Of a DNA stretch of 64,000 nt, positions 27,122 through 35,698 are shown piece by piece. The stretch comes from Mycobacterium sp. D16Q14 (GTDB lineage Bacteria; Actinomycetota; Actinomycetes; Mycobacteriales; Mycobacteriaceae). The position numbers and the translations under genes are program-made. Every line of letters starts with the position of its first letter. The first letter of the stretch is position 1. Below the pieces are notes generated by a model, which saw only the letters and a list, made by a program, of their open reading frames with translations, was not told where the DNA came from and made no database searches. The DNA is taken from positions 119,571 through 183,570 of the forward strand of contig MAEX01000003.1 of the NCBI GenBank assembly GCA_002013415.1, in the 5' to 3' direction.

Positions 27122-28131
27122 TGACACACCACCAGATCCTGATTGGCGAAGGACACCTCACCGATTCCGGGCATCTTCACCACGCCGTTCTTGCACTCGA
27201 AGGCGGTGGGGGGCGCCGTCTTCTCTTCGATCAGTGCATCGCGCATGCCCTGCACGAGGTCGGGGATCAACGACAGACCCGCCATGATGGTCGGGGTCCC
27301 CGGGGTGGTGCGGCTCGCCACGTCATACAGGGGTAGCTGGGCGCCGTCGACCGTGTTCTCGATGTACCGCAGCAGGCTGATTGCTCTGCGCAATATGGGC
27401 AGTGCATCCTTGCCGGCCCTATTGAATTCGTCGGCCTGTTGCTCGAACGGGGCCAGCACGTCGTTGAGATCGTTGACCAGATAGAACAGCTGGTCGGAAG
27501 TGCCGCCGAGGTCCTTCGAGATATCACCAAGATTCGTGACGATGGCCTGGAGGGCGGCCTGGCGGTCCACCGAGAGTTTGAGGACGGCATCGATATCACG
27601 CAGGATCGGCCCTATTCCGCGCTCGTCACCCTGGATGAGCTGCAGAATGTTCTCGGTCAATCTGTTGAACTGGGCGGGGTCCAATGTTTGGAATATGGGC
27701 CGGAAACCGTTGAACAGCTTGGCGATATCGAATGAGGGGATGGTCTGTCCGAGCGGTATGGTCGCGCCGGCCGCCAGGGGCGCACTGGGTGTTGGTGCCT
27801 GGGCGATCTCGACGTACCGTTGACCGACCAGCGACTGATACCGGATCGCGATGGTGGTGTTCTGGTAGAGCGGATGGTCTGTCAGCACATTGAACGTCAC
27901 CCGCGCGTTCTTGCCGTCGAGATGAATTCTCTCGACCTTGCCGACCTGCACTCCTGAGATGCGTACGTCGTTGCCGATGATCAACCCCGAGGCGTCGGTG
28001 AACAGCGCATCGAAGCGCCGCACCGGGCCGTTGACTGGTGTGCGCAGGGCGTTCACGATGATCAGGGTCAGCACCACGGCTACTGCGACTGTCGCGGTGA
28101 GGCCGGCCATCAGAAATGCAATCCGTTTCAT
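27118..28131 (-). CDS. mceB: MCE-family protein MceB
   Basis: A 337-residue MCE protein from ATG 28131, which overlaps the mceA stop (ATGA); the 90-codon upstream extension is inside mceA and rejected. It has an N-terminal membrane helix (FLMAGLTATVAVAVVLTLII), the MCE domain with GNDVRISGVQVGKV and YQSLVGQRYVEI, and a C-terminal helical region ending with a Cys pair (FECKNG, VVCQ). Confidence 0.93.
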   Translation of the reverse strand: MKRIAFLMAGLTATVAVAVVLTLIIVNALRTPVNGPVRRFDALFTDASGLIIGNDVRISGVQVGKVERIHLDGKNARVTFNVLTDHPLYQNTTIAIRYQSLVGQRYVEIAQAPTPSAPLAAGATIPLGQTIPSFDIAKLFNGFRPIFQTLDPAQFNRLTENILQLIQGDERGIGPILRDIDAVLKLSVDRQAALQAIVTNLGDISKDLGGTSDQLFYLVNDLNDVLAPFEQQADEFNRAGKDALPILRRAISLLRYIENTVDGAQLPLYDVASRTTPGTPTIMAGLSLIPDLVQGMRDALIEEKTAPPTAFECKNGVVKMPGIGEVSFANQDLVVCQ

Positions 28132-29210
28132 CGCGGTCCTCCAGAGGTTGGCCCGGGCACGGGTCCGGTGACCGTGGAAGCGGCCCGGCCATCGGGCGCC
28201 ATCGGCATTGCCGCGGCGAGCCCTGGCGCGGTGTCCATGATCAGCTGGACGTTGAGGCGTACCTTGCCGTTGTCGACGGGGAAGGCGGCGGTTGTTCGGT
28301 CGAGCAGGCCGTTGAGCCTGTCGTACGCCGGGGCGAGGCTGCCCAGGAAGTAGGTGGATGGGATGGCCAGATCCAAGAGCGACCGAACCAAGGGAACGAT
28401 CCAATCGTTGTTGTCGTGAAGTCCGTCGCCAATTCCCTTGAGCAGGTTCGTCAGCCCATTGATCGCGGCGGTGGCCCGCTCGGTGTCACTCGGAGCAACC
28501 ATGAAGGTAAGGCTGTCGAGCAGCTTGTTGGTGGACCCGATGACGGGCGCAAATTCGTTGGCGCCCTCGATCAATGAGGCCATGACCGCCAGCGTTTGGG
28601 AGAAGGGCACTGTCTGAGAATCGGCGATCATCGCGAACAAGTCCCAGAAGGATTTCACGACCGGGCCGGTCAGGTCGGCGTGCCGCTCGAATGTTGCGAT
28701 GATCGCGTTGAATTCGCGGCTGTCCAGGATCGAGCCCAGCCGCTGACCCATGCGCAGAAATCCGGTGATGGATGCCGCCTCGACGTCACTGCTGATCTCC
28801 AGCACCCCACCGGGTTTCAGCGGTTCGCCGACGCCGTTACTGACGAGCTCTACGGCGGCGGTGCCGAAGATGTTCGACGAGGTGAATCGCGCCGTGGTAT
28901 CGGCCGCGAGGGCCTTGGCTTGCCGACCGTCGAGGGTCACCGTCATCCGCTGCTTGTTGTACCCGGTGGTCTGCAGGGATTTGACCTTGCCGATGTTGTA
29001 GCCGCGGTACTTCACCTCGCCACCGGGGCCCATGCCCTCACCAATGGTATTGGTAATCAGAGTGAGCTCGAAGGGCTCGCCATAACTGCCGATGCCGGAT
29101 TGATAGAGCGAATAGCCGCCGGCGGCGACCACAAGTGCCAGCGCAAGTCCGCGCACCTTGAGGGCGCCTGGACCTGCGGACCGTCCGCTGGGATCTTTAT
29201 AGATGGCCAC
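28128..29210 (-). CDS. mceA: MCE-family protein MceA
   Basis: A 360-residue MCE protein starting at GTG 29210, 3 bases after the yrbEB stop. It has an N-terminal membrane helix (LALALVVAAGGYSLYQSG), the MCE domain (GGEVKYRGYNIGKVKSL; FTSSNIFGTAAVELV) and the longer coiled region seen in MceA proteins, with a Pro/Gly-rich end. MceA-F are thought to form the periplasmic needle that conducts lipid to the YrbE permease. Confidence 0.94.
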   Translation of the reverse strand: MAIYKDPSGRSAGPGALKVRGLALALVVAAGGYSLYQSGIGSYGEPFELTLITNTIGEGMGPGGEVKYRGYNIGKVKSLQTTGYNKQRMTVTLDGRQAKALAADTTARFTSSNIFGTAAVELVSNGVGEPLKPGGVLEISSDVEAASITGFLRMGQRLGSILDSREFNAIIATFERHADLTGPVVKSFWDLFAMIADSQTVPFSQTLAVMASLIEGANEFAPVIGSTNKLLDSLTFMVAPSDTERATAAINGLTNLLKGIGDGLHDNNDWIVPLVRSLLDLAIPSTYFLGSLAPAYDRLNGLLDRTTAAFPVDNGKVRLNVQLIMDTAPGLAAAMPMAPDGRAASTVTGPVPGPTSGGPR

Positions 29211-29213
29211 CCG

Positions 29214-30092
29214 TTACCCCGATATCTGAATTCCAGGATTGTTGCCCCAGAAGAGCAACGTGAGAAGCATGTCGAAGAGAACGATCGCGACCAGCGAGGC
29301 CCGGATGGCGCGCCCGGAGGCCATACCCACGCCCTCGGGTCCGCCATCGGCGTAGTAGCCCTGATAGCACTGGATGGCGATGATGATGACGACGAACACC
29401 ACGGCCTTGATCACCGAATAGAGCACGTCAATCGGGTGCACGAATGAGTCGAAGTAGTGCTTATACACGCCCTGCGACTGGTTGTGGACGAAGAACACCA
29501 TGAACGCGCAGGAACCATAGGCCAGCAGCAGCGTCAGTACGTACAGCGGAACGATGATGACGATTCCGGCGATCACGCGGGTGGTGACCACGAACGGGAT
29601 GGACCGGATGCCCTGCGCCTCGAGCGCGTCGATCTCCTCAGAGATGCGCATGGCCCCGATCTCGGCGGTCATGCGGCATCCCGCTTGTGCGGCAAACCCG
29701 ATCGCGGCGATCATCGGGGCCATTTCCCGGGTGTTCACATAGGCGGAGATGAATCCGGTGAGCGAACCCATGCCCACCATGTCGAGGGTCGAGAAGCCCA
29801 CGATGCCGACCGACGCGCCGACCGCGATCCCCATGAAAACCAGAACGCCGATCACCCCGCCGCCGACGATGATCGAGCCGTTGCCCCAGGTCATGTCGAC
29901 GAGCAAGATGCCGGTTTGGCGTCGGTAGCGCTTGATGGTCTGCGGTATGGCGGCCAGCACCAGGCCGACGAAGGTGATCTGGTGGCCGAGATATTCGGCG
30001 GAGCCACCCGCGCCCTTGGTGAAGTTCCAGATGGACCGCGCGACCGGGGGTAGTTCGTCGGGGAAGTACCGCGAGGGACGGGAGGTGGCCAC
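29214..30092 (-). CDS. yrbEB: Mce permease subunit YrbEB (MlaE family)
   Basis: A 292-residue integral membrane protein of the MlaE/permease family, GTG start at 30092. It has about five hydrophobic segments and the conserved cytoplasmic EAEIG-type loop (CRMTAEIGAMRISEEIDALE, residues 140-160) that contacts the ATPase in such transporters, followed by IPFVVTTRVIAG. It pairs with YrbEA to form the inner-membrane channel. The ATPase MceG is normally encoded elsewhere and is not in this window. Confidence 0.94.
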   Translation of the reverse strand: MATSRPSRYFPDELPPVARSIWNFTKGAGGSAEYLGHQITFVGLVLAAIPQTIKRYRRQTGILLVDMTWGNGSIIVGGGVIGVLVFMGIAVGASVGIVGFSTLDMVGMGSLTGFISAYVNTREMAPMIAAIGFAAQAGCRMTAEIGAMRISEEIDALEAQGIRSIPFVVTTRVIAGIVIIVPLYVLTLLLAYGSCAFMVFFVHNQSQGVYKHYFDSFVHPIDVLYSVIKAVVFVVIIIAIQCYQGYYADGGPEGVGMASGRAIRASLVAIVLFDMLLTLLFWGNNPGIQISG

Positions 30093-30094
30093 TG

Positions 30095-31069
30095 TCAGCC
30101 CACCTTCGACGGCATGAACATCGCGACGATTTGAGTGATCACGGTGTTGAGCACCATGACCGTGACCACACCGATCACGACGGTGGCGTTCACCGCATCG
30201 GCGACTCCCCGCGCGCCGCCCTTGGCCTCTAGGCCGCGCTGACAGGCGACGAGGATGACCACCACGCCGAACAGCCAGGTCTTGAGAACCGCGACCGTGA
30301 CGTCATTGACGTTCGCGAACGCGGCGAACGAGGACAGGTAGCTGCCGGGGGTACCGCCTTGAAAACCGACGTTGACCAGGTAACCGGCGAAGATTCCGAC
30401 GAAGATGATGAAGATGCACAGCAGTGGTGAAACGAACAGAATCGCCGCCAGTCGGGGCGTCACCAGCCGCTGGATGGGATTGACGCCCATCACCCGCATG
30501 GCATCCACTTCCTCGCGGATGCTGCGGGCGCCAAGATCGGTGGCGACTGCGGAACCCGCAGCGCCACCGAGGAGCAACGCGGCGACGATGGGGGCGCCCT
30601 GCTGGATGACGCCCAGACCACCGGCGGCACCGGAGATGGACGATGCTCCGACCTGCGAGATGATGCTGCCCGCCTGCACGGCGACGATCACACCGAAGGG
30701 GATCGACACCAGGATCGCCGGAACAACCGTGACTGTCAGGATGAACCAGGACTGAATGACGGTGTCTTGCCACGGGTGACGCAGGCGGACGATGTCGCTC
30801 ACCAGAAACGCGAAGGACTGCGCCACCAGATCGACATAGCGGCCCAACGTTTTCAGCATCGAATCGGTTTGGGAGACCACATATTCGACGGGGCGCCGGA
30901 CAAGTCGAGGGGCCCGATTGAGTAGCTGGAAGCCGCCGCCCGATCCCGAAGAGGCTGGGCTGTCGACGGTGGATTTGCTGCCGTATTCAACATCGGAGGA
31001 TTGGCCCCACTCGTCCGCGACGGACTCTGGGTGCGCCTCGGCCGCTATTTGACTCATGGCTGAGTTCAA
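30095..31069 (-). CDS. yrbEA: Mce permease subunit YrbEA (MlaE family)
   Basis: A 324-residue MlaE-family permease and first gene of the mce operon. After a roughly 70-residue polar cytoplasmic N-terminus it has about five membrane segments and the loop DLGARSIREEVDAMRVMGVNP that mates with the ATPase. TTG 31069 is six bases after AAAGGAG on the minus strand and is better placed than ATG 31057, so I keep the TTG start. Two operator-like palindromes lie upstream at 31110 and 31146. Confidence 0.93.
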   Translation of the reverse strand: MNSAMSQIAAEAHPESVADEWGQSSDVEYGSKSTVDSPASSGSGGGFQLLNRAPRLVRRPVEYVVSQTDSMLKTLGRYVDLVAQSFAFLVSDIVRLRHPWQDTVIQSWFILTVTVVPAILVSIPFGVIVAVQAGSIISQVGASSISGAAGGLGVIQQGAPIVAALLLGGAAGSAVATDLGARSIREEVDAMRVMGVNPIQRLVTPRLAAILFVSPLLCIFIIFVGIFAGYLVNVGFQGGTPGSYLSSFAAFANVNDVTVAVLKTWLFGVVVILVACQRGLEAKGGARGVADAVNATVVIGVVTVMVLNTVITQIVAMFMPSKVG

Positions 31070-31109
31070 GAGCGGCTCCTTTGGCTTTGCATTTCGAGGC
31101 TGACCTCGA

Positions 31110-31124
31110 TGGACGGACCGTCTA
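31110..31124 (+). promoter_or_regulatory. TetR-type palindrome before yrbEA
   Basis: TGGACGGACCGTCTA is a 7-1-7 palindrome with one mismatched pair, centred at 31117, about 41 bases upstream of the yrbEA start. Its form is typical of TetR operators, and the TetR gene at 31407 is the nearest candidate (inference). Confidence 0.5.
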
Positions 31125-31145
31125 ATGGACAGCTGTGTAACAGTG

Positions 31146-31158
31146 GGTATCTAGTACC
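31146..31158 (+). promoter_or_regulatory. RGTATCNNRTACY operator upstream of the mce operon
   Basis: GGTATCTAGTACC is a full match to the recurring 13-bp element and has GGTA/TACC dyad ends. It is embedded in a longer dyad (GTGGG at 31143-31147, CCCAC at 31158-31162). It lies about 77 bases upstream of the yrbEA start. Confidence 0.55.
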
Positions 31159-31406
31159 CCACATCACAGTCGGTGGCTTAGTGTGGTGTAGGCCATGGCC
31201 CCTGTCAAGCGCGGGGTTACCGCGTTGATCAGGTTGCAGCATGTGCCCACGCGGGTAGATATGTGACGCGTCCTGGTCGGGGCGGTGTCATGGCGAGGCT
31301 GTCGGAGGTCCCCCGACCCGGCCTTCTAGCAATTCACTGGTTCAGTGTTCAGTTTATTGGCTAGGGCAGAGGCTAGCGGAGGTTCACGATCTTGGGACGG
31401 GAATTG

Positions 31407-32087
31407 TCAAGAATTTGCGAGCGTGGGAGGGGCGGTGGTCACCGACCGCACCAGCTCGATGAATGAGCCGATGTACGCCTCGCGTGCGTCCCCCGCCAGT
31501 TCGCCTCGGATGGCCTTCAGCGTGGCGGCCATCGACAACCCGGTGATGGCATGCGCCAGGAATTCGGTGTCGACGGCCAAGGTGATGGCACCGTCCGTGC
31601 GGGCCTGCTCGATGATGGTGATGTTGATGGACTCGATGAGGTCCAGGATGCCGAACATCCGCTTCGTCATTGCTGAGTCGAGCAGACCTTCACGCAGGAT
31701 GACCTGCACGATCTCCGGACTGTTATCCAGCATGTCGAATAGCCGAGTGAATACCGTGCGCAGATGCTGGTCGAAGTCACCCGCATTGCCCAACAGGTCG
31801 CTGGTGTCGTTCACCGCCGCGAGCGTTCTCTGGAAGTAACTGTCGATCACCGCGTCCAGCGCGTCCCGTTTGGTGTCGAAGTACAGATAGAACGTGCCCC
31901 GCCCCACGCCCGCGCGCTGGGTGATGTCGGTGATGCTCGCCTTGTGGTAACCCTTCTCGGCGAATTCCAGGGCGGCCGCCTCGGTCAGGGTGCGCTGACG
32001 CTCGCGTGCACGCGTCGGATTCGGCGGGCGGCCCGGCCCTCGCCGGCCTCCGTTGGTGCTGGCCACGCGAACACAGTAACCACTCAT
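31407..32087 (-). CDS. TetR-family regulator upstream of the mce operon
   Basis: A 226-residue TetR protein. The helix-turn-helix is near residues 35-75 (LTEAAALEFAEKGYHKASIT, RAGVGRGTFYLYF), preceded by a basic GRRGPGRPP arm. ATG 32087 is chosen over the frame start at 32129 because the upstream residues do not look coding; no clear ribosome binding site is seen, so leaderless translation is possible. It is read in the same direction as the mce operon, 337 bases upstream, and probably regulates it. Confidence 0.88.
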   Translation of the reverse strand: MSGYCVRVASTNGGRRGPGRPPNPTRARERQRTLTEAAALEFAEKGYHKASITDITQRAGVGRGTFYLYFDTKRDALDAVIDSYFQRTLAAVNDTSDLLGNAGDFDQHLRTVFTRLFDMLDNSPEIVQVILREGLLDSAMTKRMFGILDLIESINITIIEQARTDGAITLAVDTEFLAHAITGLSMAATLKAIRGELAGDAREAYIGSFIELVRSVTTAPPTLANS

Positions 32088-32223
32088 GGCAAATATGTTG
32101 GTAAATGCACTAACGTGCCGTCGCATCATTCGGGCGCGATCACAACCATTTCATTTAGCTGAACTGCGGGCCGGAGAAATATGCCGTGGTGGGGAGGTGG
32201 GGGTCGATACCTCTCTCTAGGGT

Positions 32224-32240
32224 CGCCGATACCGTCGGCG
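32224..32240 (+). promoter_or_regulatory. 6-5-6 dyad between divergent TetR genes
   Basis: CGCCGA-TACCG-TCGGCG is a perfect dyad in the 277-bp gap between the two divergently transcribed TetR genes. CGATACC also occurs twice nearby (32204 and 32227). It may be an operator for either TetR protein. No gene is supported in the gap. Confidence 0.35.
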
Positions 32241-32364
32241 TGACGGCATTGTTTGCTGTACACCTCATGGGGGTTGCTCATCGTGGGCGCCCCAGTTGAT
32301 TCTCGGTTCTTCTGGGTCGCGCTATGCGCACCGGAGGCCCAGGTAGTCGGTCTACGATGTGGGC

Positions 32365-33054
32365 GTGTCAACGCAGGTGTATCCCGATCGCGGCCTTCCT
32401 GAGCTGACCGGTGATGCGCGCGTCGACCGGTGGCGTGAGCATCGTGCGAAAGTTCGCGCGGAGCTGGTAGAAGCGACTCTGCGTGCGATCGACGAGCTCG
32501 GTCCGGATCTTTCGATCGACGATGTCCTCAAGTCCGCGGGTATCTCCCGGCCCAAGCTGTACCGCTTCTTCGCCGACAAGGAAGCCCTCTTCACCGCGGT
32601 GGCGATGCGTGTTCAGGAGTTGGTTGTCGAGCGGGTGGTGTCGAACATCGACTTGTCCCTGAGCCTGCTTGAGCTTTTCCGCTCGGGAATGGCCGGTTAC
32701 GTCGACCTCGTCGATGAGCAGCCCAACCTGGTGCGCTTTCTGCTGAGTGTCCACTATGCGAATGCGACATCGCTCATCGAGAGCGGGCGGCCGCTGTCCG
32801 ACGCCATTGCCCAGCTGGTGGGCTCGATATTCAGTTCTCGCGGTGGCAACGCCGATCACATCGAGTATGTGATCGATGCGATGCTGGCCTCCACCGGTAT
32901 CGCGGTCCTGCGCTGGTTCGACGAGCCGGTCATCAGCAAGGAAATGCTCGTCGATGAGCTGGTGGTCTATGTGTGGGGGGGGCTGGCGGCATCCGCCAAG
33001 GCTCGTGGTGTCGAGCTGCATCCGGACGATCCCATCGTCCTGCCTGTCGACTAG
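32365..33054 (+). CDS. TetR-family regulator upstream of the diiron/BVMO operon
   Basis: A 229-residue TetR protein with helix-turn-helix near residues 33-75 (LVEATLRAIDELGPDLSIDD, SAGISRPKLYRFF) and a helical C-terminal domain. Start GTG 32365 is used; GTG 32359 is in frame. It is encoded directly upstream and in the same direction as the operon beginning at 33243, whose leader has a perfect 17-bp palindrome, so it is the likely local regulator (inference). Confidence 0.88.
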   Translation: MSTQVYPDRGLPELTGDARVDRWREHRAKVRAELVEATLRAIDELGPDLSIDDVLKSAGISRPKLYRFFADKEALFTAVAMRVQELVVERVVSNIDLSLSLLELFRSGMAGYVDLVDEQPNLVRFLLSVHYANATSLIESGRPLSDAIAQLVGSIFSSRGGNADHIEYVIDAMLASTGIAVLRWFDEPVISKEMLVDELVVYVWGGLAASAKARGVELHPDDPIVLPVD

Positions 33055-33196
33055 CCTCTGGCCCTGCCCGGCGGGACGCCTTCTTTCGTTGTCGCCCTGG
33101 GTCGCTCGTCGGCCACCCGGTGATCTCTTGAAATCCATTTCGCCCGCAGCGGTGTATTGCGCCCCGCGCCGCCGTCGTCTTATGGTGTACTGAAGG

Positions 33197-33213
33197 TAGT
33201 ACTTCAAGTACTA
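33197..33213 (+). promoter_or_regulatory. Perfect 17-bp palindrome before the diiron/BVMO operon
   Basis: TAGTACTTCAAGTACTA is an exact 8-1-8 palindrome ending 29 bases before ATG 33243. A weaker dyad (TACTGAAGGTAGTA) overlaps its left edge, so two regulator dimers might bind side by side. It has the size and symmetry of a TetR operator. Confidence 0.6.
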
Positions 33214-33242
33214 GTAACTTTCCGTCACAAGGGAGTGGTGAA

Positions 33243-34097
33243 ATGGCAAGTCCAGCTGCGGCGTACCCCAAGACCCGGCGGATCCGATTCCGTTTCGGCG
33301 ACGACGGCAACGCCCACAAGTACTTCGTGGAAAACGACATCGTCTACAGCCATTTCGTCGCCGGACTGTCCGGCGGCTTCCCTCCGGGCGAAGAGGGATT
33401 CATCCGTTCGGTGCGTAGGTTCTCCGACCAGATCACCGATCCGGTGCTCAAAAAACGCGTCGCAGGATTCATCGGGCAGGAATCGGTGCACGGACAAGAG
33501 CATCGCCGGGTCAACGAGAAGCTGATCGATCTGGGCTACCCCATCGCATGGTGGGATGCGCCGAAACAGGTTGACCGGTTGATCCGGTTCGAGAATATGC
33601 TCCCCGCTCGCGCACACCTGGCCTTCACGGCGATGGCCGAGCACATGACCGCGATCCTTGCCGAGCGGACTCTGGGTAGCGAGGAAGTGCAGGCCATTCC
33701 GGGTGATCCCGAAGTGTGGCATCTGTTGAACTGGCACGCCTTGGAGGAGCTCGAGCACAAGTCGGTGGCATTCGATGTGTACCGCGCGGTCGGCGGTACC
33801 GAGACCATGCGGATCGGTCTGATGCTCGTCGCGATGACCATCGTCCCTCCGCTGACGCTCGGCGTTCTCGCCGGCTCGTTGCTGTCCGACCCGGTCGCGC
33901 GGCGCCAGCCACTTCGGCTGTTGCGCGAAGCGCGGGGGCTCTTCGGCGGACCCTTGTTCAAGGGGATCGTGGGCGATGTTCGCAAGTACCTGCGGCCCGG
34001 CTTCCATCCAGATGACATCGATACTGAGGAGCTGCTGGACCGTTGGCAGCAAGAGCTTTTCGGTAGTAAGGGCCTTCTCGTCGATCACCTCAAATAG
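33243..34097 (+). CDS. PF10118 (COG3687) predicted metal-dependent hydrolase, diiron-like
   Basis: A 284-residue protein of the family annotated as predicted metal-dependent hydrolase. It carries Glu51, Glu80-x2-His83, Glu133 and Glu169-x2-His172 (GQESVHGQEH and EELEHKS), the spacing of a ferritin-like diiron site. A hydrophobic segment lies near residues 195-215. It is first in an operon with a BVMO, two SDRs, a second PF10118 protein and a 2Fe-2S reductase. The family's true reaction is not established; the motif and neighbours suggest an oxygenase rather than a hydrolase (inference). Confidence 0.82.
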   Translation: MASPAAAYPKTRRIRFRFGDDGNAHKYFVENDIVYSHFVAGLSGGFPPGEEGFIRSVRRFSDQITDPVLKKRVAGFIGQESVHGQEHRRVNEKLIDLGYPIAWWDAPKQVDRLIRFENMLPARAHLAFTAMAEHMTAILAERTLGSEEVQAIPGDPEVWHLLNWHALEELEHKSVAFDVYRAVGGTETMRIGLMLVAMTIVPPLTLGVLAGSLLSDPVARRQPLRLLREARGLFGGPLFKGIVGDVRKYLRPGFHPDDIDTEELLDRWQQELFGSKGLLVDHLK

Positions 34098-34126
34098 CCC
34101 GCGACACGTCAAAGGAGACGCGAACC

Positions 34127-35698
34127 GTGAGCACTGCCGCACGGCATTCAACGACGGCTGAGCCGGAACAACCCGACCACGAGGTGGCGGTTATCGGCGC
34201 CGGCTTTGGCGGAATCGGGACAGGTATTTCTTTGCAACGCAAAGGTATCCACGATTTCGTCATCATCGACAAATGGGACCAGGTGGGTGGTACCTGGCAC
34301 GCGAACACCTACCCGGGGGTAGCGGTCGACATCCCGTCGGTGGTGTACAGCTTCTCCTACGAGCAGCGCGGCGATTGGTCGCGTCTGTTCGCGCCGGGCG
34401 ATGAATTGCAGCATTACGCCGATTTCATGGTGGACAAGTATGGACTGCGTGAGAAGCTGCGGTTGGGGACCAGCATCGTCCGTGCGGAATTCGACGAACG
34501 AAACAGTCTGTGGCGGTTAGTCACCGATGGAGGCAGGGAGATTACCGCCAGATACTGCGTGATGGCGGTCGGCGGCCTAGAACGTCCGAAGATGCCAGAT
34601 ATTCCGGGAGTCGACGATTTCGGCGGGACGCTTCTGCATACCGCGCTGTGGGATCACGATGTGGCGCTTGCGGGTAGGCGCGTCGCGGTGATTGGAACCG
34701 GGGCGACTTCACTGCAACTGGTTCCCGCCATCGTCGACGACACACGCCATCTCACGGTGTTTCAGCGCACACCCATCTGGGTTGGTCCGAAATTGGACCT
34801 CGAAATCGGCCCATTAGGCCGGGTAATTCTGGGAAATAAGCAGATTCGCTCCGCCATCCGATCGGTCGCGACGGTCGGGATCGAGCTTGCCATGAGCGGA
34901 TCGGTGGCAGGTCCGGCGTGGCTGATCAACGCGGCGCGCCGCGCCGGCGAGGCGCCGATGCGCCGGTGGATGCGCAAACAGGTCGATGATCCTGTGATTC
35001 GGGAGAAGTTGATCCCTCAGTACGGATTGGGCTGCAAGCGTCCATCGATGTCGAACGAGTATCTCAAGACGTTCAACCGGGATGACGTCAGCCTGATCAC
35101 CGAATCGATCCAATGCGTGACACCCCACGGAGTACGCACCGTCGACGGCGTCGAGCACGAGGTTGATGTGCTGATCTGTGCGACGGGATTCAAGCTGTGG
35201 GACAAGGGCTCGGTGCCACCGTTTCCTGTACTCGGTCGCAGCGGGCAGGACCTCGGCGAGTTCTGGGACAAGCACCGTTTCCAGTCCTACCAAGGGGTTT
35301 CGGTGCCCGGCTACCCCAACATGTTCTCCATTACCGGGCCGTACGGATTCGTGCTGGGGTCCTATCTCTGGATGATCGAGGCGACATCGGCGCACCTGGC
35401 GCGAGCCATCGCCGAGACCAAGCGTCGTGGCGCCACCATCTGTGAGATACGGCAGGAGGTCCACGATGAGTACTTCCAGAAGTGTTTGAAGCGGCAGGAC
35501 AAGAACTTCCTGTTCACCGATGTGTGTGCCGGGTCAAACACGTACTACCTGGATCAAAACGGTGATTCGCCGTTCCGGCCGACGACACATGGCGAGATGT
35601 ATTGGCAGAACCGTCATTACAACCTTGATGTATACCGCTACTCAACGGGTTCGGTAGTTCCCGAGACCGTGGCATCGATCTCCGGGGAGAGTGCGTGA
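34127..35698 (+). CDS. Type I Baeyer-Villiger monooxygenase with canonical fingerprint
   Basis: A 523-residue flavoprotein. FAD motif VIGAGFGGIG, QVGGTWHANTYPGVAVDIPS and NADPH motif VIGTGATS are present. The Baeyer-Villiger fingerprint is complete: FGGTLLHTALWD, with the central His. This makes it the only one of the six related proteins here with the full signature, so ketone-to-ester or lactone conversion is the best call. GTG 34127 follows AAAGGAG (34111-34117). It overlaps the next SDR by GTGA. Confidence 0.92.
   Translation: MSTAARHSTTAEPEQPDHEVAVIGAGFGGIGTGISLQRKGIHDFVIIDKWDQVGGTWHANTYPGVAVDIPSVVYSFSYEQRGDWSRLFAPGDELQHYADFMVDKYGLREKLRLGTSIVRAEFDERNSLWRLVTDGGREITARYCVMAVGGLERPKMPDIPGVDDFGGTLLHTALWDHDVALAGRRVAVIGTGATSLQLVPAIVDDTRHLTVFQRTPIWVGPKLDLEIGPLGRVILGNKQIRSAIRSVATVGIELAMSGSVAGPAWLINAARRAGEAPMRRWMRKQVDDPVIREKLIPQYGLGCKRPSMSNEYLKTFNRDDVSLITESIQCVTPHGVRTVDGVEHEVDVLICATGFKLWDKGSVPPFPVLGRSGQDLGEFWDKHRFQSYQGVSVPGYPNMFSITGPYGFVLGSYLWMIEATSAHLARAIAETKRRGATICEIRQEVHDEYFQKCLKRQDKNFLFTDVCAGSNTYYLDQNGDSPFRPTTHGEMYWQNRHYNLDVYRYSTGSVVPETVASISGESA

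Larger units (their letters stand above)
31070..31406. other. 337-bp region upstream of the mce operon
   Basis: This gap between the TetR gene at 31407 and yrbEA has no supported gene. It holds the mce leader with AAAGGAG, the palindromes at 31110-31124 and 31146-31158, and a wider dyad around the second (CTGTG at 31133-31137 with CACAG at 31165-31169). The part from 31180 to 31400 shows nothing I can name. Confidence 0.6.
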
